From: Candidatus Moraniibacteriota bacterium
Lineage (GTDB): Bacteria; Patescibacteriota; Minisyncoccia; Moranbacterales; UBA2206
Direction: 5' to 3'
NCBI GenBank assembly: GCA_003534085.1
Contig: DQBY01000120.1
Coordinates: 1-10,114, forward strand
DNA: 10,114 bases
This document shows, piece after piece, positions 5,634 to 10,114 of this stretch; within the stretch, counting starts at the first letter, position 1; each line of letters opens with the position of its first letter. Made by a program: the position numbers and the translations under genes. Under the pieces are notes generated by a model. The model did not search any database. It saw nothing but the letters and a program-made list of their open reading frames with translations, and was not told the origin of the DNA.

Positions 5634-6215
5634 ATGTCACTGGAACAAATTAAAAGTCTTCGAGAGAGAACCGGAGCCGGAATCGTCGAGGTGAAGAAAG
5701 CCTTGGAAGAAGCGGGCGGCGATGACAATAAGGCGATCGATATTTTGAGAAAAAAAAGCAAGGACAAGGCGATCAAAAAATCTGACCGCGTCGCGAGAGA
5801 AGGAACAATCGCGTCTTATGTCCACTCCAACAATCGGGTGGGCGCTATCGTGAAACTTCTTTGCGAAACCGATTTCGTCGCGAGAAACGACGATTTCAAG
5901 GCTTTGGCGCAGGATATCGCGATGCACATCACAGCCAGCAATCCTCAATATATCAAGCCGGAAGATGTTTCAGCTGAAGTCGTGGAGAAGGAAAAAGAGA
6001 TCTGGACCGCCCAACTCAAACAGGAGGGCAAACCGGAAGAAATGATCGGAAAGATCCTGGAGGGAAAAGAGAAGAAATTCAGAGAGGAGATTTCATTGCT
6101 GACCCAGCCGTTCGTAAAAAATCCTGATCAGACGGTAGGAGAGCTTATCACGGAGAATATAGGAAAAATCGGGGAAAACATCCAAGTGGGAGAATTCTCA
6201 AGATTAGAATTATAA
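5634..6215 (+). CDS. tsf: Elongation factor Ts (EF-Ts), short form
   Basis: EF-Ts releases GDP from EF-Tu so that it can reload with GTP. The N-terminal UBA-like domain is complete (EQIKSLRERTGAGIVEVKKAL, residues 4-24). The EF-Tu-contacting TDFVARND motif is at 79-86. A single dimerisation-type core domain follows, ending in a C-terminal GENIQVGEFSRLEL strand. At 193 residues it matches the short EF-Ts type (as in Thermus, about 196) rather than the about 283 residues of E. coli. The start is fixed by homology; no Shine-Dalgarno sequence precedes it. It follows rpsB in the usual order and is one base from the next gene, ricT, so rpsB-tsf-ricT is probably co-transcribed. Confidence 0.96.
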   Translation: MSLEQIKSLRERTGAGIVEVKKALEEAGGDDNKAIDILRKKSKDKAIKKSDRVAREGTIASYVHSNNRVGAIVKLLCETDFVARNDDFKALAQDIAMHITASNPQYIKPEDVSAEVVEKEKEIWTAQLKQEGKPEEMIGKILEGKEKKFREEISLLTQPFVKNPDQTVGELITENIGKIGENIQVGEFSRLEL

Positions 6216-6216
6216 T

Positions 6217-6993
6217 ATGTCCAAAGTTTTAGTAACTTTATATCCTTGGGAAAGTCCCAAACTTTATACGAGTGAATTTGAGCTGGAAAAGGGCGCGTTG
6301 GTCATCGTGGCAGGCGAGCACTCAAATGAAATCGGAGTGGTTGAGGCTGTCGGAATCGAAAGCAAAGAGGATCCTTCAGAAAAGATAATCCGGATTGCGA
6401 CCGAGAGGGACAGTTCGGTGTATAAGAAACATGTGGGTCAGCGGGAAGAATTGATCGAGGCTTGCAAGAATGAAGTGAAAAAAACCGGACTGGAGATGAA
6501 GGTGATCGACGTGATGATCAGTCTGGACGGAAAGCAGATACTGTTCGCTTTTACCGCCGACGGCCGTGTCGATTTTCGAGATCTGGTCAAGACTCTTTCC
6601 ACCAGATTCAAAAAATCGATCCGCATGCAGCAAGTCGGTTCGCGAGACGAAGCTAAAAAACTGGGAGGCTACGGAATCTGCGGGCGCGAAATATGCTGTT
6701 TGCGATTCGGCGGACCGATGCAGAGCATCACCACTGACATGGCCCGGCTTCAGCAGATCGCCAATCGGGGAGCGGACAGAATTTCAGGACTATGCGGAAG
6801 GCTGATGTGCTGTCTGGCGTATGAAGCGGAACAATACCGCGAACTTTTGAAAGGGATGCCTGAGCTGTACAGCTCGGTAAAAACAAAAGAAGGAAAAGGA
6901 ACTGTCATTGAAATAAATGCTCCGCTTCAGGAAATAAAGGTGAAGCTGGAGACCGGGAAGTATATAAGCGTAAAAAAAGAAGATATAAAATAA
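6217..6993 (+). CDS. ricT: PSP1-domain Fe-S-type protein (RicT/YaaT family)
   Basis: The 258 residues carry the YaaT/RicT cysteine signature: C155, C160 and C161 in GYGICGREICCLRFGG, and C193, C198 and C199 in GLCGRLMCCLAYE. The basic KTLSTRFKKSIRMQQVGSRDEAKKLG region precedes it. A small KOW-like beta tail at 222-258 (GKGTVIEINAPLQEIKVKL) closes the protein. In Bacillus subtilis RicT joins RicA and RicF in an Fe-S-containing complex that affects RNase Y-dependent mRNA maturation and phosphorelay signalling. Whether partners exist here cannot be seen. The gene begins one base after the tsf stop and is followed two bases later by a TPR membrane protein, a context that ties it to the translation operon. 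Family assignment is strong; cellular role inferred. Confidence 0.9.
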   Translation: MSKVLVTLYPWESPKLYTSEFELEKGALVIVAGEHSNEIGVVEAVGIESKEDPSEKIIRIATERDSSVYKKHVGQREELIEACKNEVKKTGLEMKVIDVMISLDGKQILFAFTADGRVDFRDLVKTLSTRFKKSIRMQQVGSRDEAKKLGGYGICGREICCLRFGGPMQSITTDMARLQQIANRGADRISGLCGRLMCCLAYEAEQYRELLKGMPELYSSVKTKEGKGTVIEINAPLQEIKVKLETGKYISVKKEDIK

Positions 6994-6995
6994 TT

Positions 6996-7784
6996 ATGTT
7001 ATATTCCATAATCCCCCCAATCCTAATAGTCCTGAGCCTGATCGGAATAATCGTCCTCCTGATGAAAAAATCCGCCCAGGTCGCTCTTTTGCCGGAAGAA
7101 GTTTCGGATCAGGACGAAATGGAAAAAAATATTTCCGGCAATGATTCGAAGACGGAAGATCTGAAACATTTCTTTTTGGCCGTTTTGGAAAAAATGACCA
7201 GGAAATCCAGAGTTATTTTTTTGAAATTGGAATCGCAGTTCGGCTCTTGGAGCACTGACATCAGGAACAAGAGGAAAGAGAGGATGGAAAGGAAAACGCA
7301 AGGTTCCGCTTCCGGCCGAGAAAATGATATAATCAGGAAACTGAAAGATTATCGTCCGGGAATGAAGGTGGCGCTGGAATTGGAAAAAGAAATGGAAGAA
7401 TCTTCCGCGAGGGAAGAAGAAATGAAAAGAGGAGCAAGAAGAGGAGTTTCTTTCAAAAAAGTTTTTTCGTCCGGGAACACGCCAGGGAGGAATCAAGGCG
7501 ACGTCTCCGTCCAGGAAAGAATAGTGCGTCCTGTCATCAGTGAAAAAGCAGCCACTCCGAAGAAAAATGAAATCAGAGACAGGCTGGAAGAGCTTTTGAT
7601 CGAGAGGATCGCGGTGAATCCGAAGGATATCGAGGCGTATGAAAGATTGGGAGAATATTATATGGAGATCAAAAGTTATAACGATGCCAAGGAATGTTAT
7701 AAGCAGGTGCTTAAATTGAATCCGACGGATCGCAATTCCAAGTATCGCATGCGCCGCTTGGAAAATATCCTAGCCAAACAGTAG
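6996..7784 (+). CDS. Membrane-anchored TPR protein
   Basis: The N-terminus is a single hydrophobic helix (YSIIPPILIVLSLIGIIVLL, about residues 3-22) followed by KK, so the protein should be anchored in the membrane with the rest in the cytoplasm by the positive-inside rule. Residues about 60-200 are charged, Lys/Glu/Arg-rich and of low complexity, probably disordered or coiled coil. The C-terminal about 55 residues contain at least one clear tetratricopeptide repeat (AYERLGEYYMEIKSYNDAKECYKQVLKLNP) plus a helix, suggesting a protein-protein interaction end. It starts two bases after ricT and ends 26 bases before a tRNA gene. No partner or process can be assigned; adjacency to ricT is the only clue. 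Confidence 0.8.
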   Translation: MLYSIIPPILIVLSLIGIIVLLMKKSAQVALLPEEVSDQDEMEKNISGNDSKTEDLKHFFLAVLEKMTRKSRVIFLKLESQFGSWSTDIRNKRKERMERKTQGSASGRENDIIRKLKDYRPGMKVALELEKEMEESSAREEEMKRGARRGVSFKKVFSSGNTPGRNQGDVSVQERIVRPVISEKAATPKKNEIRDRLEELLIERIAVNPKDIEAYERLGEYYMEIKSYNDAKECYKQVLKLNPTDRNSKYRMRRLENILAKQ

Positions 7785-7810
7785 ATAATATATTAGAATA
7801 AGCAATATTG

Positions 7811-7885
7811 GCCGAAGTAGCTCAATGGTAGAGCGTCTCTTTTGTAAAGAGCGGGTTGGGGGTTCAAGTCCTCTCTTCGGCTCCA
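7811..7885 (+). tRNA. tRNA-Thr(UGU), CCA encoded
   Basis: The acceptor stem GCCGAAG/CTTCGGC is perfect. The D arm is GCTC..GAGC, the anticodon loop TTTGTAA gives TGT (reads ACA), and the T arm GGGGG-TTCAAGT-CCTCT has two G-T pairs. Discriminator T is followed by an encoded CCA (7883-7885). The first anticodon-stem pair (27-43) is T-C, a mismatch. G1-C72 and C2-G71 agree with threonine identity. No intron is seen. Confidence 0.93.
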
Positions 7886-7894
7886 AAAAATAAA

Positions 7895-8293
7895 ATGCAT
7901 ATAAAAACAAAAGGATATATCGCGGAAATGTATGTAGCTGCAAGACTGATAGAAGATGGGTGGCGAGTGCTAAATCCGATTGGCGAAAATAATAGGTATG
8001 ATTTGGTTGCAGAAAAAGACGGTAAATTTGTCAGAATACAGGTTAAATACGTGACTCCAAAAAATGGGGCTATGGATGTAAATTGCAGGAGCAGTAATAA
8101 TTGGTCGGTTTTATCATATTCGGCCAAGGAAATCGATGTGATCGCAGCGTTCAATCCGGAAGATAAATTAATTTATTATATTCCAGTTTCAGAAATAAAC
8201 AAATGCACTTTTAAACTAAGGATCAAACCAACAAAGAATAGACAAAAATTAAAAGTCCATTTGACAGACGATTTTGTTAAATTAAAGTTTTGA
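7895..8293 (+). CDS. PD-(D/E)XK endonuclease, group I intron-associated type (PDDEXK_5-like)
   Basis: The 132 residues (ATG at 7895; the reading frame opens further upstream but that part is the tRNA) show the fold's core. E11 is in the first helix (GYIAEMYVAARL), GENNRYDLV carries catalytic-type D36, and IQVK gives Q49 and K51, i.e. a D-Xn-QxK site. This pattern is that of the family including I-Ssp6803I, the homing endonuclease of a cyanobacterial tRNA-fMet intron. Here there is no intron: the gene sits free-standing, 9 bases after the CCA of tRNA-Thr and 6 bases before tRNA-Tyr. No Shine-Dalgarno sequence or promoter of its own is visible, so it is probably expressed from the tRNA transcript. 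Homing is a plausible role, repair or defence an alternative. Confidence 0.8.
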   Translation: MHIKTKGYIAEMYVAARLIEDGWRVLNPIGENNRYDLVAEKDGKFVRIQVKYVTPKNGAMDVNCRSSNNWSVLSYSAKEIDVIAAFNPEDKLIYYIPVSEINKCTFKLRIKPTKNRQKLKVHLTDDFVKLKF

Positions 8294-8299
8294 TAATTT

Positions 8300-8382
8300 G
8301 GGTAGGTGGCAGAGCGGTCAATTGCAATAGACTGTAAATCTATCGGCTTCGGTCTACGGGGGTTCGAATCCCTCCCTACCCA
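8300..8382 (+). tRNA. tRNA-Tyr(GUA)
   Basis: Acceptor GGGTAGG/CCTACCC, anticodon stem ATAGA/TCTAT, loop CTGTAAA with anticodon GTA (8334-8336), and a long class II variable arm whose GGC-TTCG-GTC hairpin is typical of bacterial tRNA-Tyr. The T arm is GGGGG-TTCGAAT-CCCTC and the discriminator is A. CCA is not encoded (CGT follows), so a CCA-adding enzyme is needed. Confidence 0.95.
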
Positions 8383-8395
8383 CGTTTTTGTAAAA

Positions 8396-8468
8396 GCCGT
8401 TGTAGCTCAGTTGGTAGAGCACGCCATTGGTAATGACGAGGTCAGCAGTTCAATCCTGCTCAACGGCT
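8396..8468 (+). tRNA. tRNA-Thr(GGU)
   Basis: Acceptor GCCGTTG/CAACGGC, D arm GCTC..GAGC, loop TTGGTAA with anticodon GGT (reads ACC and ACU), T arm AGCAG-TTCAATC-CTGCT, discriminator T. The anticodon stem CGCCA/TGACG has a C-A mismatch at its middle pair (29-41). CCA is not encoded. It lies 13 bases after tRNA-Tyr, the common Tyr-Thr order of bacterial tuf-linked tRNA clusters. Confidence 0.93.
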
Positions 8469-8504
8469 CACGGTTCAAGAAATTAATCATATAATCACAA
8501 TCAA

Positions 8505-8660
8505 ATGGCAAGAGAAAACATATCAAAGATGAAATGCGAGGTTTGCAAGACGACCAATTATTTCACGACTCGCAACAAGAAGAAGCTGAAAGAAAAGCTT
8601 GAAATGAAAAAGCATTGCCCGAAATGCAAAAAGCATACGGTACATAAAGAATCGAAATAA
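8505..8660 (+). CDS. rpmG: 50S ribosomal protein L33
   Basis: A 51-residue protein starting MARENISKMKCEVC. It has the four-cysteine zinc ribbon of the C+ L33 type: C11-x-x-C14 and C38-x-x-C41 (CPKC), with the conserved NYFTTRNKK centre and a KHTVHKESK C-terminus. L33 sits near the E site of the large subunit. TATAAT at 8490-8495 ends only nine bases before the ATG, so a near-leaderless transcript is possible, but no -35 is apparent and read-through from the tRNAs is as likely; no Shine-Dalgarno sequence is seen. In many bacteria rpmG is followed directly by tRNA-Trp, secE and nusG; here a palindromic repeat and a nuclease gene intervene before tRNA-Trp, and secE does not follow. Confidence 0.95.
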   Translation: MARENISKMKCEVCKTTNYFTTRNKKKLKEKLEMKKHCPKCKKHTVHKESK

Positions 8661-8709
8661 CCTGTCAGTCTCGACTGACGGGTTAATCCCGTCGCTCGTG
8701 AGCGACAGG
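8661..8709. repeat. Double-hairpin (cruciform) palindromic repeat after rpmG
   Basis: Two adjacent hairpins, each with a 10-bp stem, one mismatch and a two-base loop: CCTGTCAGTC/GACTGACGGG (8661-8682) and CCCGTCGCTC/GAGCGACAGG (8688-8709), joined by TTAAT. The outer ends (CCTGTC..GACAGG) and inner ends (ACGGG..CCCGT) are also complementary, so the whole unit is a nested palindrome. It begins immediately after the rpmG stop. No T-run follows, so it is not a classical terminator; it may protect the mRNA 3' end or be a mobile REP-like unit. The 74 bases to the next gene hold nothing else. Confidence 0.8.
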
Positions 8710-8746
8710 ATAGGCGTGTTGATGCAAAAATGACATGATTTTAAAT

Positions 8747-8995
8747 ATGCATTACGTATATTTATTAAAATTAGAAAAAACCAAAAAGAACTTTTATATT
8801 GGCTGCACTTCTGATTTGAGACGAAGAATGAATGAACATAGATCTGGAAACACACAGACTACCAGAGGTAAAAATCCAGAGCTTATTTATTATGAAGCTT
8901 TTATTGACAGGAATTTAGCTTTTAAAAGGGAAGATGGTTTAAAGAATAGCGGGTCTGTTTACAACGCTTTATTGAGAAGATTAGGTTTAAAATAA
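8747..8995 (+). CDS. GIY-YIG nuclease domain protein (UPF0213/YhbQ-like)
   Basis: A single-domain GIY-YIG protein of 82 residues from the ATG at 8747 (an ATG at 8735 would add MILN; the later one places the first strand MHYVYLL at the usual position). The signature is complete: YVY at 3-5, YIG at 17-19, the Arg-rich helix DLRRRMNEHRSG at 23-34 and the catalytic Glu in YYEAF (E50), followed by the A-K-R-E-x-x-L-K-N helix. Proteins of this size are common in Patescibacteria and other bacteria; their cellular role is mostly unknown, with DNA repair or mobile-element origin proposed. The stop lies only four bases before tRNA-Trp. There is no clear Shine-Dalgarno sequence. Confidence 0.88.
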   Translation: MHYVYLLKLEKTKKNFYIGCTSDLRRRMNEHRSGNTQTTRGKNPELIYYEAFIDRNLAFKREDGLKNSGSVYNALLRRLGLK

Positions 8996-8999
8996 AAAT

Positions 9000-9070
9000 G
9001 CGGGTGTAGTTTAACGGTAGAACGGGGCTCTCCAAAAGCTCTGGCGAGGGTTCGACTCCTTCCACCCGTG
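9000..9070 (+). tRNA. tRNA-Trp(CCA)
   Basis: Acceptor GCGGGTG/CACCCGT (with a terminal G-T pair), D arm GTTT..GAAC, loop CTCCAAA with anticodon CCA (reads UGG only), T arm GAGGG-TTCGACT-CCTTC, and discriminator G typical of bacterial tRNA-Trp. The 3' CCA is not encoded (CAT follows). The CCA anticodon agrees with UGA serving as a stop. Confidence 0.94.
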
Positions 9071-9074
9071 CATG

Positions 9075-9104
9075 AAAAACAAGGCTAACCGAAGCCTTGT
9101 TTTT
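9075..9104. terminator. Intrinsic terminator after tRNA-Trp
   Basis: A 12-bp perfect stem, AAAAACAAGGCT (9075-9086) and AGCCTTGTTTTT (9093-9104), with an AACCGA loop and a T-run in the right arm. It begins four bases after tRNA-Trp and closes the tRNA/rpmG transcript; the A-run makes it potentially bidirectional. Confidence 0.9.
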
Positions 9105-9142
9105 GTATAGAGAATTGAGCCTTCGAACCATACTCAGAAAGA

Positions 9143-9171
9143 TTGACAAATAAAGGATAAAATGCTATCAT
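9143..9171 (+). promoter_or_regulatory. Sigma70-type promoter of the mutarotase gene
   Basis: TTGACA (9143-9148, perfect), a 17-nt spacer and TATCAT (9166-9171, 5 of 6 matches to the -10). Transcription would start near 9178, giving a leader of about 80 nt that contains the 9208-9225 palindrome and a strong RBS. Confidence 0.75.
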
Positions 9172-9207
9172 TTTTTGATGTTCTTGAAAATTTTCATATG
9201 GATTTAA

Positions 9208-9225
9208 AGTGATAATATTATCACT
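9208..9225. promoter_or_regulatory. Perfect 18-bp palindrome, candidate operator
   Basis: AGTGATAATATTATCACT is a perfect inverted repeat with no central spacer. It lies about 30 bases downstream of the expected transcription start and 36 bases before the GTG. Its length, AT-rich centre and position suit a homodimeric repressor acting as a roadblock. It resembles a Fur-type TGATAAT/ATTATCA box but lacks the central base, so I assign no regulator. Confidence 0.55.
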
Positions 9226-9260
9226 AAACATAAACTAATAATGAAGTGGAGGAGAAGATC

Positions 9261-10007
9261 GTGGAAAAGAGAATTGGCAGCGACGAAGTTTACGCGGTAG
9301 TTTCATCGAAGGGAGGAACCATTAAGGAATTTGTATGGTTTGGAAGAAATATTATTTATCCGGAATTTCAGGATGGAGAAAAATCACGGGGCGGCGTTCC
9401 GATCTGTTTTCCTTTCTTCAGCAAGGTGCCTGGCAGATTCGATGCGCTTCAGCGTCATGGCTGGCTTCGCCATCAGGAACTCGAACTAATGGGAAGTTCA
9501 AACACATATGTCATATTTCATGGGCGGAACGAAGCTACAGAAGTATACCCATGGCTGCTGATGTATGACGTCAAGGTATTCTTTAATGAGTTCGGATTAA
9601 ACCTCAATCTCGCTGTACAGAGATTGAGAGATAGACAGGCGTCACCTGCTCCAATCAATCCTGGGTTTCATCCATACTTCAGTAGTCATGGCAGCAATAG
9701 GACAGGGCATATCGCTTTTGTGGGATCAAAGGAGATTAATGATTTCCGCAAAGAATCAGCACGAGCTGATGCTGCGGACATGGTCTTCATTGATTCCGGC
9801 GAGTGGCGGTCTTGCATGAGGCTAAACGACGGATTTGGTCCACAATCAATATTAACATTGTGGAGTGATAGGCCCGAAGAATACTTTTGTGTCGAGCCTG
9901 TACTGACTGATCCGGCTGTTACTGCAACAGCAAACGGCACATCCCTCAAGGAGGAAGAAGTGCTGGAGATAAGCTGTTGCATTAATTATGTTTACGATAT
10001 CAGATAG
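9261..10007 (+). CDS. Aldose 1-epimerase family protein (D-hexose-6-phosphate mutarotase-like)
   Basis: This family interconverts alpha and beta anomers of hexoses or hexose-6-phosphates. From the GTG at 9261 the protein has 248 residues in the galactose-mutarotase-like beta-sandwich fold. The RGGVPICFPFF block is at 43-53, a histidine in QRHGWLR (H66), the catalytic-type histidine in NPGFHPYF (H137), and the catalytic-type glutamate in CVEPVLTDP (E212). The GGVPICFP/RHGW combination points to the YeaD-like hexose-phosphate branch rather than GalM. I choose GTG 9261 because GGAGGAG (9248-9254) lies seven bases before it; an in-frame GTG at 9246 would leave that site inside the gene. It has its own promoter and palindrome and is followed after 16 bases by another gene. 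Substrate not determined. Confidence 0.87.
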   Translation: MEKRIGSDEVYAVVSSKGGTIKEFVWFGRNIIYPEFQDGEKSRGGVPICFPFFSKVPGRFDALQRHGWLRHQELELMGSSNTYVIFHGRNEATEVYPWLLMYDVKVFFNEFGLNLNLAVQRLRDRQASPAPINPGFHPYFSSHGSNRTGHIAFVGSKEINDFRKESARADAADMVFIDSGEWRSCMRLNDGFGPQSILTLWSDRPEEYFCVEPVLTDPAVTATANGTSLKEEEVLEISCCINYVYDIR

Positions 10008-10023
10008 TCAGGAGGGATTAGAG

Positions 10024-10114
10024 ATGCCAAGAAAAAACAGAATCGCCATTGTCGATTGCTGTGATGAGCGTTTTTCAAAAGTTATGGATTACTGGTTGGA
10101 TGAGCCGGTGATTG
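10024..10114 (+). CDS. Unidentified protein, N-terminal 30 residues only
   Basis: An ATG at 10024 follows an excellent Shine-Dalgarno sequence (AGGAGGG, 10010-10016, spacing seven). It opens a frame reading MPRKNRIAIVDCCDERFSKV that runs off the right edge. The pattern basic start, hydrophobic strand RIAIVD, then CCDE suggests the first strand and loop of an alpha/beta fold with possible metal or catalytic cysteines, but 30 residues are too few to name a family. It is 16 bases from the mutarotase stop and probably in the same operon. Confidence 0.7.
   Translation, partial: MPRKNRIAIVDCCDERFSKVMDYWLDEPVI

Noticed and set aside
7856..7894. Upstream extension of the PD-(D/E)XK gene
   Set aside because: The 13 extra codons lie in the T arm, acceptor stem and CCA of tRNA-Thr; the ATG at 7895 gives the normal family N-terminus.
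7811..8382. A group I intron in a tRNA gene, suggested by the intron-type nuclease
   Set aside because: Both flanking tRNAs are complete and uninterrupted, and no intron-like spacer exists in either anticodon loop.
8306..8494. An open frame of 62 codons (MAERSIAIDCK...) on the plus strand
   Set aside because: It is made almost entirely of the tRNA-Tyr and tRNA-Thr(GGU) genes, a known source of spurious ORFs.
8661..8709. Intrinsic terminator for rpmG
   Set aside because: The hairpins are strong but no T-run follows either stem, and the nested symmetry fits a repeat unit better.
858..9070. Recoding of UGA as glycine or tryptophan, as in some Patescibacteria
   Set aside because: UGA ends the NUDIX, P-loop and PD-(D/E)XK genes at natural family lengths, no internal UGA occurs in conserved proteins, and tRNA-Trp has a CCA anticodon.

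Overview
The window looks like a chromosomal segment of a Patescibacteria (Candidate Phyla Radiation) genome. The evidence is a short EF-Ts, ribosomal protein S2 with an N-terminal extension, core genes that mostly lack Shine-Dalgarno sequences, compact gene packing, and PD-(D/E)XK and GIY-YIG nuclease genes scattered among tRNA genes. I infer this from style and gene content; no marker phylogeny was done. TGA is used as a normal stop (at least three genes) and a tRNA-Trp(CCA) is present, so nothing suggests the recoded UGA of Gracilibacteria or Absconditabacteria.

Layout. At 1-799 (minus) lies most of prfA (release factor 1), cut by the left edge. From 858 to 3700 (plus) runs a tightly packed four-gene unit: a NUDIX hydrolase, a UMPH-1-type pyrimidine 5'-nucleotidase (HAD), an AAA_33-like P-loop kinase and a SAM methyltransferase. 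The methyltransferase carries a 120-bp palindromic repeat inserted exactly in frame. A small basic orphan protein (3747-3968) with its own promoter and strong RBS follows. A bidirectional terminator at 3974-4003 separates it from rpmE (L31) on the minus strand.

From 4434 a near-consensus promoter drives rpsB-tsf-ricT and a membrane-anchored TPR protein (to 7784). The rpsB mRNA has a leader of about 185 nt with hairpins, and its first about 40 codons contain three further palindromes. The rpsB-tsf spacer and the rpmE upstream region both carry iterated ACGAAT-type repeats.

From 7811 to 9070 is a tRNA and ribosomal-protein island: tRNA-Thr(UGU), PD-(D/E)XK nuclease, tRNA-Tyr(GUA), tRNA-Thr(GGU), rpmG (L33), double-hairpin repeat, GIY-YIG nuclease, tRNA-Trp(CCA), terminator. 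It resembles the conserved bacterial tRNA-Tyr/Thr and rpmG-tRNA-Trp order with two nuclease genes wedged in. At the right end, a separate promoter with a perfect 18-bp palindrome precedes a hexose-phosphate mutarotase (aldose 1-epimerase) gene and the start of an unidentified gene, both with strong Shine-Dalgarno sequences.

Together this is mostly translation machinery (termination, L31, S2, EF-Ts, L33, four tRNAs). Into it are set a nucleotide-processing cassette, selfish-looking elements (two nuclease genes and several palindromic units, two of them contributing amino acids to host proteins), and a sugar-metabolism locus.
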